NCBI GenBank assembly: GCA_012518015.1
Contig: JAAYTM010000084.1
Location: forward strand, 1-64,000
Reading direction: 5' to 3'
Origin: Synergistaceae bacterium
GTDB lineage: Bacteria; Synergistota; Synergistia; Synergistales; Acetomicrobiaceae
DNA length: 64,000 bases
The first letter of the stretch is position 1, and each line of letters begins with the position of its first letter. The position numbers and the translations under genes were made by a program. The notes under the pieces were generated by a model. That model worked only from the letters and a program-made list of their open reading frames with translations, made no database searches and was not told the origin of the DNA. Below, piece after piece: positions 7,744 through 16,530 of this stretch.

Positions 7744-8787
7744 ATGGTTTGTTTATTGGAAAAATATGCTCAATATTTCCCGGTGACCTCAAAAACCCCA
7801 ATTTTATCGCTGGGAGAGGGCAATACCCCTTTGATCCCTCTTGATAATTTGAGCCTGAAACTTGGCGTCGAGCTTTATGCTAAATGTGAGGGGCTTAACC
7901 CTACGGGTTCTTTTAAGGACAGAGGTATGGTGCTTGCTGTTTCTAAAGCTCTCGAGTCAGGAGCTTCTGGCATTATATGCGCTTCAACAGGAAATACATC
8001 TGCTTCGGCTGCAGCATATGCTGCCAAGGCAAAAATAAAATGTCACGTCGTTCTCCCTGCTGGCAAAGTAGCACAGGGTAAACTCGCCCAAGCTTTGATA
8101 TACGGGGCAAACGTCTTAGCTATTCATGGAAACTTCGACGTTGCCCTTGGTATGACTCGCAAACTTGCCAATGATTTAGGGCTAAATATAGTGAACTCCG
8201 TTAACCCCTATCGATTGTGGGGACAAAGGAGTGGAGCATGGGAAGTATGCGATGAGATTGGGGCTCCCGATTGGTGCGTATTGCCCGTTGGGAATGCCGG
8301 CAACATTTCGGCTTATTGGGCAGGTTTCGTTCAATACAGGAGGGCTGGCCTCATCGCCTCCATCCCGAGGATGATCGGAATACAGGCCCAAGGCGCTGCT
8401 CCGCTCGTCGTGGGGAGGCCCTTTGAAAAGCCCGAGACCGTGGCTACTGCTATACGAATTGGCAGTCCCGTAAACGCTAAAAAGGCGATGGCTGCTGTTA
8501 AAAGCAGCAAGGGGATGTTTTTGGCTGTTTCTGACGAAGAAATACTAATGGCTCAGAAAGACTTGGCGAGCAGCGAGGGTATTTTTGCCGAACCGGCCTC
8601 TTGCGCTACCCTTGCAGGTTTGTACAAGTTGAGCAAGCAAGACAATTTGCCAAAGAATGCAAGAGTTGTAATGGTATTAACTGGCAGCGGCTTAAAGGAT
8701 CCAGAGATAGTTGATAGGATGGCTCTGTCTCCGAATGAAGTTGCTGCAGAATACGAGACGCTAAGGGAGGAGATTTTGTCATGTTGA
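7744..8787 (+). CDS. thrC: Threonine synthase
   Basis: PLP enzyme converting O-phosphohomoserine to threonine. The PLP lysine sits in NPTGSFKDRG (K58), with GEGNTPL near residue 24-30 and the phosphate-binding STGNTSAS loop near 95. At 347 aa it belongs to the shorter class of threonine synthases. The open frame runs back to 7645 through the T-box terminator, but the real start is ATG 7744 behind GGAAGGTGG. It is the first gene after the T-box leader and overlaps thrB by seven bases, so its expression is presumably tied to charging of the cognate tRNA. Confidence 0.95.
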   Translation: MVCLLEKYAQYFPVTSKTPILSLGEGNTPLIPLDNLSLKLGVELYAKCEGLNPTGSFKDRGMVLAVSKALESGASGIICASTGNTSASAAAYAAKAKIKCHVVLPAGKVAQGKLAQALIYGANVLAIHGNFDVALGMTRKLANDLGLNIVNSVNPYRLWGQRSGAWEVCDEIGAPDWCVLPVGNAGNISAYWAGFVQYRRAGLIASIPRMIGIQAQGAAPLVVGRPFEKPETVATAIRIGSPVNAKKAMAAVKSSKGMFLAVSDEEILMAQKDLASSEGIFAEPASCATLAGLYKLSKQDNLPKNARVVMVLTGSGLKDPEIVDRMALSPNEVAAEYETLREEILSC

Positions 8788-9737
8788 CTGTGATTGTCCC
8801 AGCATCGAGTGCTAATGTAGGCTCAGGGTTTGATTCCTTCGGTGTTGCTTTATCTTTGTACAATCGCTACCAAGTGCTTGATTTACTGCCTCCCCATACA
8901 TATGACATAGAAGTGATTGGCGAGGGCGGAAAAGACATAGCTGCAGGCGAGAATAACTTGATCATCAAATCATTCGAGGCGGCTATAGCAAATTTTGGCA
9001 TACCTCCCGTGGGATTGAGGCTAAGGTCTTACAATGCCATACCCTTATCTAGAGGGTTAGGAAGTTCTGCTTCGGCTATAGTCGGAGGAGTAATGTTGGC
9101 AAAGGCAGTAGGAAAGCCTGAACTCTCGAAAGAAAGACTTCTTCCCTTGATGGTGGAGTTGGAGGGTCATCCCGATAACGTTGTTCCTTGTTGTATGGGC
9201 GGATTTGTCATAAGCGCTTGGAACGGAAAAGAAGTAAAATATGTAAAGCTACCGTATTTTAAAGAAAGGATAAAGATAGTGGTTGCCGTACCCGATGTAA
9301 CTGTGGATACGAAAAAGGCTCGAGAAGCGCTTCCGCAAGAGGTTTCGCTCCAAGATGCTATATTTAACTTAAGTCGGGCAGCATTGCTAGCGGCTTCTTG
9401 GGTTACCGGCAAATTAGAAAACTTGCCGTGGGCCATGGAAGACAAACTTCATCAACCCTACAGGGCTAAACTCTTTCCCGGAGGGGAAGAGATATTGGAA
9501 CGCGTAAAATCTGTGCCAGGTTGCTTAGGGGTTGCAATAAGCGGATCTGGCCCGAGTATGCTGGCCTTTGTGAAGGGTGATCCAACGCGAACGGCAAAAG
9601 AAATGTGCTCGGTTTTTACTGAAAAAGGACTGAGGTCTCGTTTCTTCGTTTTAGATATTGACCAGGAAGGCGCAAGAATAAAAGAGGCAGAAGCCAAAAT
9701 GCTTGAGGAAGCGGATCGATGTTCGACCATTGCGTAG
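8781..9737 (+). CDS. thrB: Homoserine kinase
   Basis: GHMP-family kinase that phosphorylates homoserine, the substrate-forming step for ThrC. The N-terminal PASSANVGSGFDSFGVAL and the ATP-binding PLSRGLGSSASAIVGG (near residue 93-108) are diagnostic; the C-terminal ISGSGPSMLAF motif is also present. Length 318 aa is normal. The ATG overlaps the end of thrC and its own 3' end overlaps the aspartokinase start by 19 bases, indicating translational coupling in one operon. Confidence 0.95.
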   Translation: MLTVIVPASSANVGSGFDSFGVALSLYNRYQVLDLLPPHTYDIEVIGEGGKDIAAGENNLIIKSFEAAIANFGIPPVGLRLRSYNAIPLSRGLGSSASAIVGGVMLAKAVGKPELSKERLLPLMVELEGHPDNVVPCCMGGFVISAWNGKEVKYVKLPYFKERIKIVVAVPDVTVDTKKAREALPQEVSLQDAIFNLSRAALLAASWVTGKLENLPWAMEDKLHQPYRAKLFPGGEEILERVKSVPGCLGVAISGSGPSMLAFVKGDPTRTAKEMCSVFTEKGLRSRFFVLDIDQEGARIKEAEAKMLEEADRCSTIA

Positions 9738-10969
9738 TGTTGAAATTTGGCGGGAGTTCCCTTGCCACGGTGGAGCGAATTCGTAACGTTGCAGCGCGCG
9801 TGAAGGGCGATTATTTGGATAAAGGGTTCAATGTGGCCGTCGTTGTTTCGGCCATGGGCAAAATGACCGATGACTTGGTTGAGCTTGCACAAAAGACCTC
9901 AAGCGTGTTTAATGGCAGGGAAATGGACCAGCTTTTAGTCATCGGCGAGCAACAAAGCGCAGCTTTATTGGCCATGGCTATGGAAGAAACAGGAATTAAG
10001 ACCAAGTCCTTTAACGGCTTTCAGGCTGGTTTTATCGCAAGAGGCCACCATACCGAAGGAAGGATAGTAAATGTCAATCCCAAAAGGGTTGCCTCCTGGC
10101 TTGGCGAAGGCGGCACCGCCGTAGTTACGGGTTTTCAAGGAGTTAATGAATTTGGAGATTTTATGACCCTGGGTAGAGGTGGTTCTGATCTGTCAGCCGT
10201 TGCGCTGTCTGTTGCTTTAAATGCAGAATTTTGTCATATATACACTGACGTAAACGGGATATATACGGCCGATCCGAGGCTGGTTTCTAACGCCAAGAAA
10301 TTGTCTAGTGTTTCCTATGAAGAGTGCATTGAGATGGCCGCTTTAGGAGCAAGGATGCTTCAGGCGAGGAGCATCGAGTTTGCCTCATTATATAAGATGC
10401 CGATTTATGTTAGTTCAAGTATATTAGATGGGGAGGGAACATGGGTGAAGGAAGCAAACATGGAAGAAGTCATAAAACACGGAGAAGTTAAAGAGGGTTT
10501 AACTATTAAGGCTATCGTCCATGACAAAAACATTGCTAAAATAGCCGTGTTGGGCGTTCCCGATGTTCCCGGGATAGCTGCTGGACTGTTTAGCAAACTG
10601 GCAGAGCGTGGAATTGGCGTCGAGATGATAATACAAAGTGTTATGCGAGGCGACGTCAATGATATAGCTTTTCTGGTCAAAGAGGCGCTACTTGGGGAGG
10701 CCATCGAGGTTTGCAACGACTATGCGCAGGAAATTGATGCTCAGGGTGTTACCTATGATTCGGAGATTGGGAGGGTATCGGTTGTCGGAATTGGCCTGTC
10801 GGTATATCCTGATATACCAGCTCAAATGTTTTCGGTTCTCTCGCGAGAAGGCATCAATATTGACATGATTTCCTCTACTTCAAATTCGATCACCTGCGTT
10901 ATATCCTCCTCCTCGATAGATAAGGCTGTATCTTCTTTACATAGACATTTCATGGAAGGAGAAAAGTGA
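9719..10969 (+). CDS. lysC: Aspartate kinase (with C-terminal ACT domains)
   Basis: Catalyses the first step of the aspartate family pathway. The kinase domain begins VVLKFGGSSLA and contains FMTLGRGGSDLSAVAL (near residue 150). The last ~150 residues form two ACT-like regulatory modules (for example ISSTSNSITCVISS near 387-400), so feedback inhibition by lysine and/or threonine is expected. At 416 aa it is a stand-alone monofunctional enzyme of the B. subtilis LysC type, not fused to homoserine dehydrogenase. Which end product controls it cannot be read from the sequence; being in a threonine T-box operon points to threonine supply. Confidence 0.93.
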   Translation: MFDHCVVLKFGGSSLATVERIRNVAARVKGDYLDKGFNVAVVVSAMGKMTDDLVELAQKTSSVFNGREMDQLLVIGEQQSAALLAMAMEETGIKTKSFNGFQAGFIARGHHTEGRIVNVNPKRVASWLGEGGTAVVTGFQGVNEFGDFMTLGRGGSDLSAVALSVALNAEFCHIYTDVNGIYTADPRLVSNAKKLSSVSYEECIEMAALGARMLQARSIEFASLYKMPIYVSSSILDGEGTWVKEANMEEVIKHGEVKEGLTIKAIVHDKNIAKIAVLGVPDVPGIAAGLFSKLAERGIGVEMIIQSVMRGDVNDIAFLVKEALLGEAIEVCNDYAQEIDAQGVTYDSEIGRVSVVGIGLSVYPDIPAQMFSVLSREGINIDMISSTSNSITCVISSSSIDKAVSSLHRHFMEGEK

Positions 10970-10970
10970 C

Positions 10971-11969
10971 ATGAAGGTAGCAGTATTGGGCGCAACAGGC
11001 CTTGTGGGACAGGAGATAATTAAGGTCCTGGAAGAAAGGAACTTTCCAATTTCTGATTTCGTTCCTTTAGCCTCCAGTAAGTCAGCCGGAAAGGTCGTTG
11101 AATTTAGCGGGGCTCAGGTGGAAGTGAGGGAGGTTGCTGATGATGCCTTCAAAGGCGTGGATATCGCATTATTTGCAGCCGGCGCAGGCGTATCCAAAAG
11201 ATGGGCCAGGGTAGCAGTTTCTAAAGGCGCAGTAGTAATAGATAATAGTTCTGCTTGGAGATTAGACCCTGAAATTCCTCTTATCGTTCCCGAGGTGAAC
11301 CCAGAAGACGTTATGCGTCACAACGGCATAATAGCAAATCCCAATTGTGCCACAATTCAGGCTGTTGTGGCCCTGGCTCCCCTTCACAAAAGATATTGCC
11401 TTGAGTATTTTTCGGCGGTTACATTTCAATCGGTATCTGGCACGGGCAAGCAAGCTCTTGTTGAGCTTGATGAGTGCGCGCGCGCCATTTTAGAGGGCAA
11501 ATCCTTTGAGCCGCAAGTCTATCCTCTGCCCATAGGGTTTAATGTGTTGCCTCATATTGGAGCAATGGACGAGTCGGGTGTTTCCGATGAAGAGTGGAAG
11601 ATGTTAAATGAATCAAGAAAAATTTTACATCATCAAAAGTTACAGGTTAGCTGTACTACTGTCAGAGTGCCTGTTAAGCGAGGTCACTCGGAGGCTATAG
11701 TGGCTCAATTTGAAGAACGAGTTACGCTTGAAGAAGCAAATGCAATTTTGTCCGAGGCTCCTGGCATAATAGTCATGGCTGAAAATAAGTATATAACTCC
11801 TCTGCAAGCCGCTGGTAGCGACCTAGTTTATGTATGTCGTCTGCGGAGCGATCTTGGAATGTCAAGAGCCCTATCCATGTGGGTCGTTTCGGATAATTTA
11901 AGGAAGGGCGCAGCGCTCAACGCCGTACAGATAGCCGAGCTAGTTGCATCTAAGACGAAAGCTTTTTAG
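10971..11969 (+). CDS. asd: Aspartate-semialdehyde dehydrogenase
   Basis: NADP-dependent reduction of aspartyl phosphate to the semialdehyde, the branch point to threonine, methionine and lysine. N-terminal Rossmann motif VAVLGATGLVGQE; catalytic cysteine C126 in NPNCATIQ; RVPVKRGHSEAI near the C-terminus. 332 aa, complete. It starts one base after the aspartokinase stop and closes the thrC-thrB-lysC-asd set. Homoserine dehydrogenase, the missing step between Asd and ThrB, is not encoded in this window. Confidence 0.95.
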   Translation: MKVAVLGATGLVGQEIIKVLEERNFPISDFVPLASSKSAGKVVEFSGAQVEVREVADDAFKGVDIALFAAGAGVSKRWARVAVSKGAVVIDNSSAWRLDPEIPLIVPEVNPEDVMRHNGIIANPNCATIQAVVALAPLHKRYCLEYFSAVTFQSVSGTGKQALVELDECARAILEGKSFEPQVYPLPIGFNVLPHIGAMDESGVSDEEWKMLNESRKILHHQKLQVSCTTVRVPVKRGHSEAIVAQFEERVTLEEANAILSEAPGIIVMAENKYITPLQAAGSDLVYVCRLRSDLGMSRALSMWVVSDNLRKGAALNAVQIAELVASKTKAF

Positions 11970-11994
11970 CGTACTACAACATAGGGGGAACAAA

Positions 11995-12843
11995 ATGAAA
12001 AGAAAAAAATTCCTCGGCGTCTTATTGATCTTTTCATGCCTTTTGTTTTTGCTGCCACAATCATGTAGAGGAGAAGAGAGTGCTATAACTGAGGTTATAC
12101 TGCATTCTGACGAGCTGTTCTACGATCCCAACACTGGCAGGGTGACCGCGAAGGGAAGTGTTGAGGTCACAAAAGAGGACCTAATTGTAAAAGCACCCTT
12201 CGCGGAAGGGCTTATAGACGGGGAGCAGTTTCGGTTTTGGGATAACGTTGTCGTTTCTTGGCCTTCGCAAGAAGCAACTTTGACTTGTGTAGAGTTAAAA
12301 ATTGATCGGGACGAAAGGGGCACTTTGTTTCATTCATTCGGTAAGAGTCATCTGATAAGAGGTCAAGACGAGGAAATCCGCAGCGATGAACTTGAGTGGC
12401 TGCAAGGAGAAATAGTTTACTACAGCGCAGTAGGTAATGTAAATGCGCGAATGGGACAGATGAGAATTATAGCAGAAAAAGTGACCAGGCAAGGCGAGAG
12501 TTTCAAAGCGATTAAAGTGCGCCAATTTGAAGATAAGGGGCGCGATCTTCGTGTCAGTGCCCAGGAAGTTAGTGGAAAGATAACAGAGGAACAAATAGAG
12601 GAATTGTGGGCTACTGGAAATGTTGTAGTTATTCACGAGCCCTCAGATGGTGAAAGAACTCATATCACTGGAAAGCAAGCTCATTATCTTCGTGGCAAGG
12701 GAGTTCTTGAAGTTACAGGTGATGCAAAAGCGGTTCAAGAAGGAAGGACCATAGAAGCCGAAAGCCTAATATACTACGTAGATGACAGACATATCGAGGC
12801 TTTGGGGAGACCTAAAGTTGTCATTGAAGTCAAGGAGGATTGA
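11995..12843 (+). CDS. LptA/OstA-like periplasmic protein
   Basis: Probable periplasmic component of lipopolysaccharide transport. Residues 1-26 form a signal peptide (basic start, leucine-rich core, ending near SCRGEE). The rest is beta-rich with repeated patterns such as LHSDELFYDPNTGRVTAKGSVEV and LEVTGDAKAVQEGRTIEAESLIYY, the hallmark of the OstA/LptA/LptD-N beta-jellyroll. At 282 aa it is longer than the usual ~180-aa LptA, with room for a second OstA unit. AGGGGGA at 11982-11988 supports ATG 11995 rather than the frame start at 11944 inside asd. It lies directly upstream of lptB, which supports the assignment. Confidence 0.78.
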   Translation: MKRKKFLGVLLIFSCLLFLLPQSCRGEESAITEVILHSDELFYDPNTGRVTAKGSVEVTKEDLIVKAPFAEGLIDGEQFRFWDNVVVSWPSQEATLTCVELKIDRDERGTLFHSFGKSHLIRGQDEEIRSDELEWLQGEIVYYSAVGNVNARMGQMRIIAEKVTRQGESFKAIKVRQFEDKGRDLRVSAQEVSGKITEEQIEELWATGNVVVIHEPSDGERTHITGKQAHYLRGKGVLEVTGDAKAVQEGRTIEAESLIYYVDDRHIEALGRPKVVIEVKED

Positions 12844-12851
12844 AAGCTAAC

Positions 12852-13577
12852 ATGGCAGACCTGCTATCTGTTGTCGGATTAGAAAAATCCTTTAAACAGA
12901 GAAAGGTCGTTTCAAACGTTACCTTTCAAGTTAGAAGAGGAGAGATAGTAGGGCTACTGGGCCCTAATGGTGCTGGCAAAACTACCACCTTTTACATGAT
13001 AGTTGGCTTGTTATACCCTGATGCGGGGGAAGTTTATCTTGATGATGTGGAAATAACATCCTTACCAATGCATCACCGAGCAAGGTTGGGATTAGGCTAT
13101 TTACCCCAAGAAGCCTCGGTGTTTAGGTCTTTAACAGTAGAGGAAAACTTGCGTTTGATTTTGGAGGAACAAAATTTAAAACGCGAAGACGTTGAAGAAA
13201 GAGCATCCCGTTTAATGGCGGAGTTTGGATTGCAGAAGATTTCGGACGTTAAAGGCCATTCTCTGAGCGGAGGAGAAAGAAGGCGTGTTGAGATTGCCAG
13301 GGCCTTGGCAATAGAGCCCGATTTTTTGATGCTGGATGAACCCTTCAGCGGCATAGATCCCATAGCAGTCTACGACATTCAGCAGATGACGTTAGGCTTG
13401 CGACATAGAGGTTACGGCATAATACTGACCGATCACAACGTGCGCGAGACCTTGGCCATAACCGATAGGGCTTGCATAATTCACGAAGGACAAATCTTGG
13501 TGGAGGGGGACCCTGATATGGTGGCCGAAAGCGAAATCGCGAGGAAGTATTATCTCGGAGAGCGATTTAGCTGGTAA
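12852..13577 (+). CDS. lptB: Lipopolysaccharide export ABC transporter ATPase
   Basis: Cytoplasmic ATPase of the LptBFG extractor. Walker A GPNGAGKTTTF (near residue 38), the LptB-typical LGYLPQEASVFRSLTVEENL segment, signature SLSGGERRRVEIARAL, Walker B FLMLDEPFSGIDP and the switch histidine in LTDHNVRETL are all visible. Length 241 aa is normal. ATG 12852 starts at MADLLSVVGLEKSF; TTG 12840 is possible but sits on the ribosome-binding site AAGGAGG (12832-12838). The presence of lptB with an OstA-like gene argues for a diderm cell envelope. Its 3' end overlaps the convergent protease gene by 11 bases. Confidence 0.95.
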   Translation: MADLLSVVGLEKSFKQRKVVSNVTFQVRRGEIVGLLGPNGAGKTTTFYMIVGLLYPDAGEVYLDDVEITSLPMHHRARLGLGYLPQEASVFRSLTVEENLRLILEEQNLKREDVEERASRLMAEFGLQKISDVKGHSLSGGERRRVEIARALAIEPDFLMLDEPFSGIDPIAVYDIQQMTLGLRHRGYGIILTDHNVRETLAITDRACIIHEGQILVEGDPDMVAESEIARKYYLGERFSW

Positions 13578-14022
13578 GCAGTGGAATGTCGCGCAACCTT
13601 GATGTCGTGATAATTTTAACAAGTTTTCTTGCTGCTTCATGCACAGAAGTGGAAAGTTTTGTGGAGAAACCTCTTGTTTCCGGTTGTATGCCTATTATGG
13701 TAACATTGCAATTTTTTATTTGAGATTCTATCAGTGTCAAGAAGGGCAAGCCGTGAGTCAATATAAAGCCCTCGGATTGTGCCAAAGGAATCCTTCTAAT
13801 GCTTCCGGGCGGCAAATTCATTAAAGCTGCATCTACGATAACGAGTTCTTGGGGCTTTTTTCTCCTCAAGGGTAGAATAAAATTTTCGGGGACACTTTCA
13901 CATATTGTAACTTCAATATAAGGAGGCGAAAGTCTTTTTAACATCTTGGCGACGAATATGCCGACTCCGTCGTCACCCAAGGTGCTGTTACCGACTCCCC
14001 AAACGTGAATTTTTACATTCAT
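13567..14022 (-). CDS. Hydrogenase maturation protease (HyaD/HybD/HycI family)
   Basis: Endopeptidase that trims the C-terminus of a [NiFe]-hydrogenase large subunit after nickel insertion. The N-terminus WGVGNSTLGDDGVGIFV matches the family GxGNxLxxDDGxG motif; a VIVDAALM aspartate and the HGLPFLTLIE histidine complete the likely nickel-sensing ligands. 151 aa, typical length. On the minus strand AAGGTGAT precedes the start; ATG ending at 14022 is well spaced, with ATG at 14028 as alternative. This is the only minus-strand gene recognised in the window, wedged tail-to-tail with lptB and head-to-head with murJ. No hydrogenase subunit gene is nearby. Confidence 0.82.
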   Translation of the reverse strand: MNVKIHVWGVGNSTLGDDGVGIFVAKMLKRLSPPYIEVTICESVPENFILPLRRKKPQELVIVDAALMNLPPGSIRRIPLAQSEGFILTHGLPFLTLIESQIKNCNVTIIGIQPETRGFSTKLSTSVHEAARKLVKIITTSRLRDIPLLTS

Positions 14023-14093
14023 TGACATCACCTTATAATAATAGATGTAGTTTTTTACAACCAAAAAGCAAGAAGCGGGAGGATTGAAAATAA

Positions 14094-15641
14094 TTGGCCA
14101 AAGCAATCGATACCATTATACGACATTCGATGGTGATGACCATTGGCACCTTTGCCAGCAGGATATTGGGGCTTATACGCGAAACAATTATAGCTGCCTT
14201 TTTTGGTGCGACGCGACAACTCGACGCCTTTTTGGTGGCATACACGTTAGCCAACTTGGCAAGGCAGCTCCTTGCGGAGGGTGCTTTATCCGCTACTTTT
14301 GTCCCTGTTTTTTCTCGAGCTTTAAGCACGCAAGGAGAAACAAGAGCAAAGGAATTGGGGCGGCAAGCTTTGACACTTTTGATAGCGATTGGTTTCTTTG
14401 TAGTTTGTCTTGGTATCATACTATCCCCTCAGTTGGTTTCGCTTATCGCTCCGGGCTTTTCGGGCGAGGAAGCTGCTCTGGCAGTGTCTTTTACAAAAAG
14501 GCTTTTCCCCTTCTTGCTAATTATCTCTCTTTCTGCCCTCGTCATGGGGGTGCTTAACAGCTTGGGTTCTTTCTTTGTGCCTGCTGTAGCGCCAGCTGTA
14601 AGCAATGTGGTGTTTATCGTGGTTGTCCTTTTCTTTTATGAAAAGTTCGGTATTTCAGCGCTTCCCGTTGCAGTCTTAGCGGGTGGGGTATCTCAATTTT
14701 GCGTTCAGTGGATATGGAGCGCCTGGAAGGGATTTGTGCTTTATCCAACTAAAATCAATCGCGCTGACGATGAATTGAAGACGATGATGCGCCTTTTTCT
14801 CCCTTACGTGGTAGGCCTTTCCTTCAATCAATTGCATCCCATTATAAGTAGGGTGATGGGTTCTTTTTTGGAGGCAGGTTCTATCTCGGTATTGAATTAC
14901 GCTGACAGATTGCTTCAACTCCCTTTGGGGTTATTCGTGATAGCCATATCGCAGGCGGTATTGCCGACACTTTCTAAAGTGTCATCTAATAAAGATGAAT
15001 TTATCGAGATCTTTCGTGATTCGCTTCGGTTTTCCTTCTTTTTAATCTTACCCATCTCGATCATGGCAGTGATATTTTCACCCGAAGCGGTTAATTGTGT
15101 ATTTTATAGAGGTGCCTTTGACGATTGGGCTTGGAGGGCCACTAGTCAGTCCTTGGCCATTTATTCCCTTGGGTTGCTGGGAATGGCGTTGACTAACGTT
15201 ACATTAAGGGCAATATATGCCTGCGGCTTGCCTAAGGGTGCTATGCTCGTCACATCCTCCACGGTCGTGGTAAACTTTTTGATAAGTGCCTCTACCATGA
15301 GGTGGTTGTCGTACAGGGGTTTAGCCCTCGGCGTGGCTTGTGCTTTTACCAGCGGAGCTTTCTTAGGCATAAGCTATTTGGCGAAGGCAACCGGAAAAAG
15401 CTTAAAGATATTTAATCCCAAGTGGTGCGCTAAGTTGGCCCTTTCTGCCTGTCTATTGGTTTTGTTTTCTATAGCCTACAAATTTTTATTACCCTATCCC
15501 TTTGGGGGGAGTACAATAGCGAAGGCGCTATGGTTAATGGGTGCCGGAGTTTTAGGGGTATCGGTTTATGGTTTTGTAACTTTGTTTTGCAGATTACAAG
15601 AGTGGAAGTGGATAATACGCTCCATCAAAGGGGAAGATTAA
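14094..15641 (+). CDS. murJ: Lipid II flippase MurJ (MviN)
   Basis: Inner-membrane MOP-superfamily protein that flips lipid II for peptidoglycan synthesis. About 14 hydrophobic segments are visible over 515 aa; the N-terminus IGTFASRILGLIRETIIAAFFG with its conserved arginines and the QLDAFLVAYTLANLARQLLA segment are typical. Start is TTG 14094 with GGGAGG at 14078-14083. It is followed after one base by hslO. A different-frame reading frame starting ten bases earlier is not real. Confidence 0.93.
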   Translation: MAKAIDTIIRHSMVMTIGTFASRILGLIRETIIAAFFGATRQLDAFLVAYTLANLARQLLAEGALSATFVPVFSRALSTQGETRAKELGRQALTLLIAIGFFVVCLGIILSPQLVSLIAPGFSGEEAALAVSFTKRLFPFLLIISLSALVMGVLNSLGSFFVPAVAPAVSNVVFIVVVLFFYEKFGISALPVAVLAGGVSQFCVQWIWSAWKGFVLYPTKINRADDELKTMMRLFLPYVVGLSFNQLHPIISRVMGSFLEAGSISVLNYADRLLQLPLGLFVIAISQAVLPTLSKVSSNKDEFIEIFRDSLRFSFFLILPISIMAVIFSPEAVNCVFYRGAFDDWAWRATSQSLAIYSLGLLGMALTNVTLRAIYACGLPKGAMLVTSSTVVVNFLISASTMRWLSYRGLALGVACAFTSGAFLGISYLAKATGKSLKIFNPKWCAKLALSACLLVLFSIAYKFLLPYPFGGSTIAKALWLMGAGVLGVSVYGFVTLFCRLQEWKWIIRSIKGED

Positions 15642-15642
15642 A

Positions 15643-16530
15643 GTGCCTCAAAACGATGAGCATAAAGCAACAGTGCACAGATGCCTACTTGGAACAGGAG
15701 ATGCTAGGGCTATTGCGGTAGAGGCAACCCAATTGGTGAAATTACTCCAAGATGTACATAATTTGTCTTTTCTGGCAACAGCTGCTCTTGGAAGATTGGT
15801 AATGGCCTCCATGATGATGGTGGCCGATCAGAAGGTAAAAAGAGCGAGAATTACCTTAAAGGTTGAAGGAGATGGCCCCTTAGGCGAAGTAGTGGCTGAC
15901 GCTGAAAATCGAGGAAAAGTAAGAGGTTACGTGAAAAACCCGTGGGTTGAACTTCCTCTTTCTGAAAAGGGCAAGTGGAACGTGAGTGCTGGTGTGGGCA
16001 GCAACGGATATCTAACAGTGATAAAAGATCTTGGGCTAAAAAGACCGTTGATTTCCAAAGTTCCTTTAGTCTCAGGTGAAATTGCCGAAGATATAGCTTA
16101 CTACTATGCTAAGTCTGAGCAGGTTCCAACGGCAATTGCGCTTGGAGTTTTGCAGAAACCCTCTCTGGGCGTCCTGTCGGCCGGAGGCTTAATGGTGCAA
16201 CTATTGCCCGATGCCGATGAGTCTTTTGTTGGCATGCTAGAAAGATTATTAGAAAAATATGACTCCATCAGCAGGTTGGCAGAACAGGTAGGATCTTCGC
16301 AGGATATACTTGAAACAATATTTAAAGATCTGAGTAAAAAATGGCTGGGAAGTACTTCTTTTGAGTTTGGTTGCAGATGTTCAAGGAATCTCGTCAAGGC
16401 GTTGCTGCTTTCAATGCCCGAACTAGAGAGTGAACGGGATATTTTAGAAGTCAGGTGTCATTTTTGCAATAAAGTGTATACTTTTACTCCTGAAGAGATA
16501 GAGGAGCTAAAAGGTGGTGGAAGGAGTTGA
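15643..16530 (+). CDS. hslO: Redox-regulated chaperone Hsp33
   Basis: Holdase chaperone activated by oxidation of a C-terminal zinc centre. The zinc ligands are visible as CRC (in FGCRCSRNL) and CHFC (in VRCHFCNKVYTF) near the C-terminus, the CxC...CxxC arrangement of Hsp33. The N-terminal domain has the typical VEATQLVKLLQ and GRLVMASMMM segments. 295 aa; GTG start 15643 preceded by GGGGAAG. It overlaps the next gene by four bases. In an anaerobe it would guard against oxygen shock. Confidence 0.94.
   Translation: MPQNDEHKATVHRCLLGTGDARAIAVEATQLVKLLQDVHNLSFLATAALGRLVMASMMMVADQKVKRARITLKVEGDGPLGEVVADAENRGKVRGYVKNPWVELPLSEKGKWNVSAGVGSNGYLTVIKDLGLKRPLISKVPLVSGEIAEDIAYYYAKSEQVPTAIALGVLQKPSLGVLSAGGLMVQLLPDADESFVGMLERLLEKYDSISRLAEQVGSSQDILETIFKDLSKKWLGSTSFEFGCRCSRNLVKALLLSMPELESERDILEVRCHFCNKVYTFTPEEIEELKGGGRS

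Noticed and set aside
7452-7801. Minus-strand frames of 80 and 102 residues across the T-box leader
   Set aside because: They result from structured leader RNA sequence, lack ribosome-binding sites, and conflict with the T-box interpretation.
14084-14557. 157-residue + strand frame at the murJ start
   Set aside because: Different frame inside murJ, whose own frame has clear family motifs; the peptide is Trp/His/Cys-rich without pattern.
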